From the NCBI RefSeq assembly GCF_036850765.1, contig NC_089495.1, forward strand, positions 201,935,847-201,999,846: a stretch of DNA of 64,000 nucleotides, written 5' to 3'. The stretch is from Saccopteryx bilineata (Eukaryota; Chordata; Mammalia; Chiroptera; Emballonuridae). Positions 50,201-57,462 of this stretch are shown in pieces; position 1 is the first letter of the stretch, and every line of letters begins with the position of its first letter. The notes under the pieces are model-generated. The model searched no databases, had not been told where the DNA came from, and saw nothing but the letters and a program-made list of their open reading frames with translations. The position numbers and the translations under genes were made by a program.

Positions 50201-53200
50201 TATACCTTGTAACTTTTTATTATTCTGAGTCTGTTCAAACTGTATCCAATGGATTTTTAATTAATTCTCCTGCATTTCCCAGAAGACGAACATATTTTCA
50301 AATTGACTATCCTGTTTCATGATATCTGCCCTTTATTTTTCTTGTTTTATCACAGTGAGTAGTATTTCTAAGATGATGTTAAAAATTAGCAGAGGCCCTG
50401 GCTGGTTAGCTCAGCAGTAAAGTGTCCACCTAGCATGTGGAAATCCCAGGTTCAATTGCCAGTCAGGGCACACAAGAGAAGTAACCATCTTCTTCTCCAC
50501 CCCTCCCCCTTCTCTCTCGTTCTCTCTCTCTCTTTTCCTCTCCTGCAGCCATGTCTCAAATGGGTCAAGCAACTTGACCCCAGGCACTGAGGATGGCTCC
50601 ATGGTCTCACCTCAGGCGCTAAAATAGCTCGGTTGCCAAGCAATGGAGCAGTGGCCTCAGATGGACAGAACATTACCCAACAGGGGGCTTGCCCAGGCGG
50701 AGCCTGGTTGGGGCGCATGGGGGAATCTGTCTCTCTGGCTCCCTGCCTCTCACTTAATAAAAATTTTTTAAAAATTAGCAGAAATTCTAGACATCTTTCT
50801 TTTTAATGAAAATGTCTCCAGTATTCCATCATTAAGTATAAGAACTTGACTCAAGTTTGTGAAGTTTTCCACTATCCCTAACTTACCAAAAGTAAGTTTT
50901 GAGATTTTTCATTCTTTGCCAAGATTATACAACTTTTATATTTTACTCTGTTAATATAATAACAGGTTTACTAAATTTATCATTACCCTGCTAAAGTAAG
51001 TCACATTTGGTTGCATGTGTCATTCACTTAATAAGTGTTTGGGATTTTAGTATATTATTGACAAGTTTTGTGTCTTTTTTTTTTTTTTTTTTTTTTTTGG
51101 ACAGAGAAAGTCAGAGAGAGGGACAAATAGGGTCAGACAGGAAGGGAGAAAGATGAGAAGCATCAGTTCCTTGTTGCAGCTCTTTAGTTGTTCATTGACT
51201 GCTTTCTCATATGTGCCTTGAAGAGGGGTGCTACAGCAGAGCAAGCGACCCCTTGCTCAAGCCCCAGCAACCATGGGGCCATATCTATGATCCCACACTC
51301 AAGTCAGTGACCCCAGGCTCAAGCTGGAAAGCCCTCACTCAAGCCGGATGAGCCTGTGCTCAAGCTGGCGACCTCAGGGTTTTGAACCTGGGTCCTCTGT
51401 GTCCCAGGCCTACACTCTATTCACTGCGTCACTGCCTGGTCAGGCTTCTGTCTCTCTCGTAAGTAGGATTTGCTCCAGTTTCCTTGTATTATGTATGCCC
51501 TTCCTGCCTAGTATCAGTATTAGGCTATGCTAACCTCATAGAACAAACTAGAAAGTTTTATTTCATTTTCTATGAAACTACCTACGCTGGGCCTTTTAAT
51601 AAGGTAGTTCATTATCTACTTTTCCACTACTTCTATGGTTACTAGTCTGGTCAAGTTTTCTACCGTTCTTGGGTTAATTTTGCATAAACTAATAAGAGAG
51701 TTTAAAATGATCATCAAATACAGTTTAAGTGTTCAAAATCAATAATTTTCTTCTGAATAGAAGAGTTCTAGACTCTATACAAATATTTCAAACAAGTCAC
51801 AAACTTTTACATGGCAACTACAAATGCTATATTGCTAAGCACTTTATAGGACAGAAACTATGCTCTATTGAGTCTGAGTCTATTATTTAACAAACATTCC
51901 TAATTAAGTTTGCTTCTGAGACAAACTGCTAGGTCTCAGACATACAAAACAGATAACCCAACAAACATCAGGGGTTTGAGTGTGGCAAAGTCTGAAGTTG
52001 GGTAGACTCCTTGGAATTTCTCACCCCTCTCCACAAGAAAAGAGAGCCAAGAACACTCCTGATCTCTGAAGGGACAAAGTAAAGGAGTATAGCCCTAGAA
52101 TTATCTGGCCTGCATACACCTCATAACCAGGATCAGGTGGAAGAGAGGCATTGTCTGCCCATGGCACACCTGGGCTTGAGAGTCTGAGTTTCTGAATATT
52201 CTCTTCTAACCTCTCTAAAGCACCTGAATAGACCGTTCTCTTTTTAAAGTAAATTTCCTACCACTTACTTCCTAATCTCTTATTTAGCCAAATCTACTTT
52301 CTCTGCTCACCTTCCTCAGGGGCAGTACCTAAGTAAGTTCTGGAAGGTTGGGAAAGAGGCTTTAGAGAAGACAATTTAGCATTTGGGCTGAATCTTAAAG
52401 ATGAAGAAATGTTTGCCAAATGTTTAAATTTCCTCTAGAGTGTTCTACATATATTAAGCATTCAATAAATGTTCATCAAATGTAATTTTTAAAAAGATTT
52501 ATGAATACATAGAGCCACCAAACACCAATAGAAAGATACACACAAACCAAAGTGAATCATCAAATAAACCAATGATACCCACATTGTAGATGTCAAACAG
52601 ATCGCAGTACAAAAATTGTCAAATTGGAAAGGATCTATGCACATTAACTATGATCACTATGACAAAATTAAATGTCACAAAATAGTTTTACCAAAGGCCA
52701 AAAACTATCAAGATCAAATATTTATCCAACATTCAACTTGGAAAGGTCAGATAATCTAAACATCATAGTAAGCTAAGTTACTACAGTCACTTTATTTTAA
52801 GCAAGCAGTATAAATGGTCACTAAGACAAACAGAAGCCACAGAAAGCCAGAGTAGCCAATCAAATATAAAGGGACAAGGAGAATGGACAAAAATTATAAG
52901 AGAAATTCATCAATTCCACAGACATTTTACTTATTTCTATTTCTTACATTATGACTTTATCTTTTAAATTTTATTTTTCAATTACAGTTTAGATTCATTG
53001 CTAATTTTTATTAGCTTCACATGTACAGCACAGTGGTAGACAATTATATACTTTACAAAGTGATATCCCAATATTTCAAGTACACACCTGGCACCATACA
53101 TAGTTGTTTTGTTTTGTTTTGTTTTTACAGAGACAGAGAGAAAGTCAGAGAGAGGGATAGATAGGGACAGACAGACAGGAACAGAGAGAGATGAGAAGCA

Positions 53201-55400
53201 TCAATCATCAGTTTTTCGTTGCAACACCTTAGTTGTTCATTGATTGCTTTCTCATATGTGCCTTGACCGTGGGGCTACAGCAGACCGAGTAACCCCTTGC
53301 TCAAGCCAGCGACCTTGGGTCCAAGCTGGTGAGCTTTGCTCAAACCAGATGAGCCCCCCGCTCAAGCTGGCAACCTCGGGGTCTTGAACTTTGGTCCTCC
53401 ACATCCCAGTGCGACGCTCTATCAACTGCGCCACCGCCTGGTCAGGCACCAGACATAGTTATTACAACATTATTGACTATAGACCCCATGCTGTACTTTA
53501 CATCTCTTTGACTGTGTTGAAACTACAATTAGTACTTGTTAATCTCTTCACCTTTTTCAAAGCTCCTCAACCCCCCCCCCCCTTCCCTCTGGAAACCATT
53601 AGCACACATTTTCTGTGTACCTACTCTGGGCCAGGAAATATACAGTGGTTTGGAAAAAGAGCCAAATCTACCTGACCTGTGGTGGCGCAGTGGATAAAGC
53701 ATTGACCTGGAACACTGAGGTTGCCAATTCAAAACCCTGATCTTGCCTGGTCAAGGTATATGTGAGAAGCAACTACTATGAGTTGATGCTTTCCACCCCC
53801 CACCTGACTTCTCTCTCTCTCTCTTTCTCTCTCCCTCTCCCTCTCTTCCTTTTTTCTCTAAAGTCAATAAATAAAAATAATCTTTACAAAAAGAGCCAAA
53901 TCTATGAAGATGTGTGATTACAGCAGAGGGAGAGATAGACTCTTGTTACAACCAACCCAAATGTCCAATGGCAGATGAATGGAAAAACAAAATGTAATAT
54001 AGCCATGCAATGAAATATTTATTACTCAGCTTAAAAAAAATTCTGTTACATGCAACAACATAGATGAACCTTAAAAACATTATAGTAAGTTCTATGTAAA
54101 CACAATAAATTAAAATCAATTAAAAAAACAATACTATAATAAATGAAATAACCCCTGGCTCATTAGCTCACTCAGAGCATCATCTTGAAACACCAAGGTT
54201 GCAAGTTCAATCCCCAACCAGGGCACACACCAGGAAGCGACTAATGAATGCACAACTAAGTGGAACAAAAAATAAATGCTTCTCCCACCCTGTCTCTCTA
54301 AAAGCAATCAATAAAAAAAATTTATTTATTTTTTTGGCCCTGGCCGGTTGGCTCAGCAGTGGAGCGTCAGCCTGGCGTGCGGGGGACCCGGGTTCGGTTC
54401 CCGGCCAGGGCACATAGGAGAGGGGCCCATTTGCTTCTCCACCCCCTCTCCTTCCTCTCTGTCTCTCTCTTCCCCTCCCGCAGCCAAGGCTCCATTGGAG
54501 CAAAGATGGCCTGGGCGCTGGGGATGGCTCCTTGGCCTCTGCCCCAGCGCTAGAGTGGCTCTGGTTGCAGCAAAGCGACCCCCCGGAGGGGCAGAGCATC
54601 GCCCCCTGGTGGGCAGAGTGTCGCCCCTGGTGGGCGTGCCAGGTGGATCCCGGTCGGGCACATGTGGGAGTCTGTCTGACTGTCTCTCCCCGTTTCCAGC
54701 TTCAGAAAAAATTTAAAAAGAAAAAAAAATTTTTTAAATAAGTGAAATAAGTCAATCACAAAATAACAAATACTATATAATTCCACTCATATAAGATACC
54801 TAGAATAGTCAAATTCATAGAGACAGAAAAGAGGATGGTGGTTTACTAGGGGCTGGGGGAGGAGAGGAGGGAGAGTTATCGTTTAATGCAGGGTCCCCAA
54901 ACTACAGCCTGCGGGCCACATGCGGCCCCCTGAGGCAATTTATCCGGGTCCCACCGCACTTCCAGAAGGGGCACCTCTCTCATTGGTGGTCAGTGAGAGG
55001 AGCACATTGACCATCTCATTAGCCAAAAGCAGGCCCATAGTTCCCATTGAAATACTGATCAGTTTGTTGATTTAAATTTACTTGTTCTTTATTTTAAATA
55101 TTGTATTTGTTCCCATTTTGTTTTTTTACTTTAAAATAAGATATGTGCAGTGTGCATAGGGATTTGTTCATAGATTTTTTTATAGTCCGGCCTTCCAACG
55201 GTCTGAGGGACAGTGAACTGGCCCTCTATGTAAAAAGTCTGGGGACCCCTGGTTTAATGGGTACAGAGTTTCAGTTTGGGAAGATGAAAAGTTCTGGAAA
55301 TGAATGATGGTGATGGCTGCACAACAAAATGTACTTAATGTCACTGAACTGTACACTTAAAAATGGTTAAAGCGGTAAACTTCGTATTATGTGTATTTTA

Positions 55401-55433
<33 letters not shown>

Positions 55434-57420
55434 CACAAACTGCCCTGCTGCTTCTTGGAGTTCTTTTGGGGGAAGCCAGGTGCTGTATCATAGTGACAGT
55501 ATTCTGGATATCCTATGGAGAGATCCACATGGCAAGGACATGTGGTCTCCTGCCAGCAACCAGCACCAAGCTGCCAACAGCAAGAGGAAGCCACCTTAGA
55601 CCACACTCTCATGAGATCTGGAGCCAGAGCCTTCTGCTCCTAATTCCTGACCCACAGACACTGAGAGGATAATAAATGTTCAGTGTTATTTCAGGACATT
55701 AAATTTTGAGAAAATCTGTTATATAGCAACAAATACTGTACCATAATAAATTTTACTCCAAGCTACTAAAAGTGGGATCTAGAGGGTATACAGGTTGGAG
55801 ACACCGGCCCTTGTGTTTCTGAATCTGAGAACAGGGCTCTAAGCTATCAGATAAGCTAACTTACCCTAGGGCTCCACCAAGGAGAGGAGAGGACTGCAGG
55901 AGAGGGAAGCTCACCCCAAATGAGAGGGAATCACTCTCTCGTGGTTAGGATGACAGTCCAGGTCTAACAGACAGTCCAGGTCTCACACAAGGATACAATG
56001 TTGGTCTGTCCACAGTACATGATCTCAAGCCCCAGGAAGGCTTGCTACTAAGTCTTGGTTGCTTCTGAGTAAAGCTGTCCAACACCACACACTGCACAGG
56101 CGTCAATTAGAGCAGCTGGACAGTGCTCGGCAGGAATCTGGTCCTCCACACACAGCCCAGAAATAAAAACTGAAGAAACATTACATCAAAACAAAACAGC
56201 CTGACCAGGCGGTGGCGCAGTGGATAGAGCGTCGGACTGGGATGCGGAGGACCCAGGTTCAAGACCCCGAGGTCACCAACTTGAGTGTGAGCTCATCTGG
56301 CTTAGCAAAGAAAGCTCACCAGCTTAGACCCAAGGTCGCTGGCTTGAGCAAGGGGTCACTCGGTCTGCTGAAGGCCCGCGGTCAAGGCACATATGAGAAA
56401 GCAATCAATGAACAACTACAGTGTCGCAACAAGAAACTGATGATTGATGCTTCTCATCTCTCTCCATTCCTGTCTGTCTATCCCTCTCTTTGACTCTCTC
56501 TCTGTCCCTGTAAAAAAAAAAAAAAGGGCACATATGAGAGTTGATGCTTCCTGCTCCTTACGCCTTCTCTCTCTCTCTCTCACTCTCCTCTCTAAAATTA
56601 ATAAAGGCTTAAAAAAAATGTAAAATATTTCAATACTTAAAAAAAAAGGAATTAGAAAGGATAATAATCTCCCTCTGATTTCCCACTCCAACTGTCAGCA
56701 TTCACTCACAGAGCTGTGAATAACCAATATGTGGCCCCGGCCAGGTAGCTCTGTTGGTTTGAGTGTTGTCCCATTACACTAAGGTTGTGGGTTCAATCCC
56801 TAGTCAGCGCACATAGAAGAATCAACCAATGAATGCATGAATAAGTAGAACAGCAAATCAATGTTTCTCTCACCCTTCCTTTCTCTAAAATCTATATATA
56901 TCTTTTTAATTTTTTTTTTTACACATTTCTCTCAGGTTTAATATGTAAGCAATGAAATCAACACAGGAAAATGTTTTCCTACAATCATTTGGAGCTCGGT
57001 CCACAAATACTTTATTGAGCATCTATTATACAGTATGTACAGTTTTGAGGCACTGGAATTGTTTCAGCAAACAAAATAGATAGCCCACCTATAACTGCCC
57101 TCAAAATACACCTATCACATCCTATCAATCGGATAGTAACTGATGACTAAGCAACCTGGGCAGAGAGGTAGACCAGACTCCGAGGCTGGGAAAGCTCTTT
57201 GTTTGAGGACTAAAATCAGGTAGCCCTGCACCCTTCTGCATTCCCTGGTTGTACCATGCCACCATCTGACTCTGCAGATCAGCAAAACTACTGACTGGGC
57301 CTGACCTGTGTTGGCGCAGTGGATAAAGCGTCGACCTGGAAATGCTGAGGTCGCCGGTTCGAAACCCTGGGCTTGCCTGGTCAAGGCACATATGGGAGTT
57401 GATGCTTCCAGCTCCTCCCC

Positions 57421-57462
<42 letters not shown>

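Larger units (their letters stand above)
49390..50240 (+). mobile_element. L1-like 3' fragment split by a SINE with a hAT inside it
   Basis: AATAGAATATCATGCAACTG and GAAAGATCCCCAAGGCATTA precede, and CACTGTATACCTTGTAACTT follows. It is the outermost layer of a three-level nest. Confidence 0.55.
53935..55397 (+). mobile_element. L1 3' region split by two SINEs and a hAT
   Basis: CAACCCAAATGTCCAATGGC, then TATAATTCCACTCATATAAG, and past the hAT AGTTCTGGAAATGAATGATG with CACTTAAAAATGGTTAAAG. This is the classic L1M 3' end in order. Confidence 0.8.
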
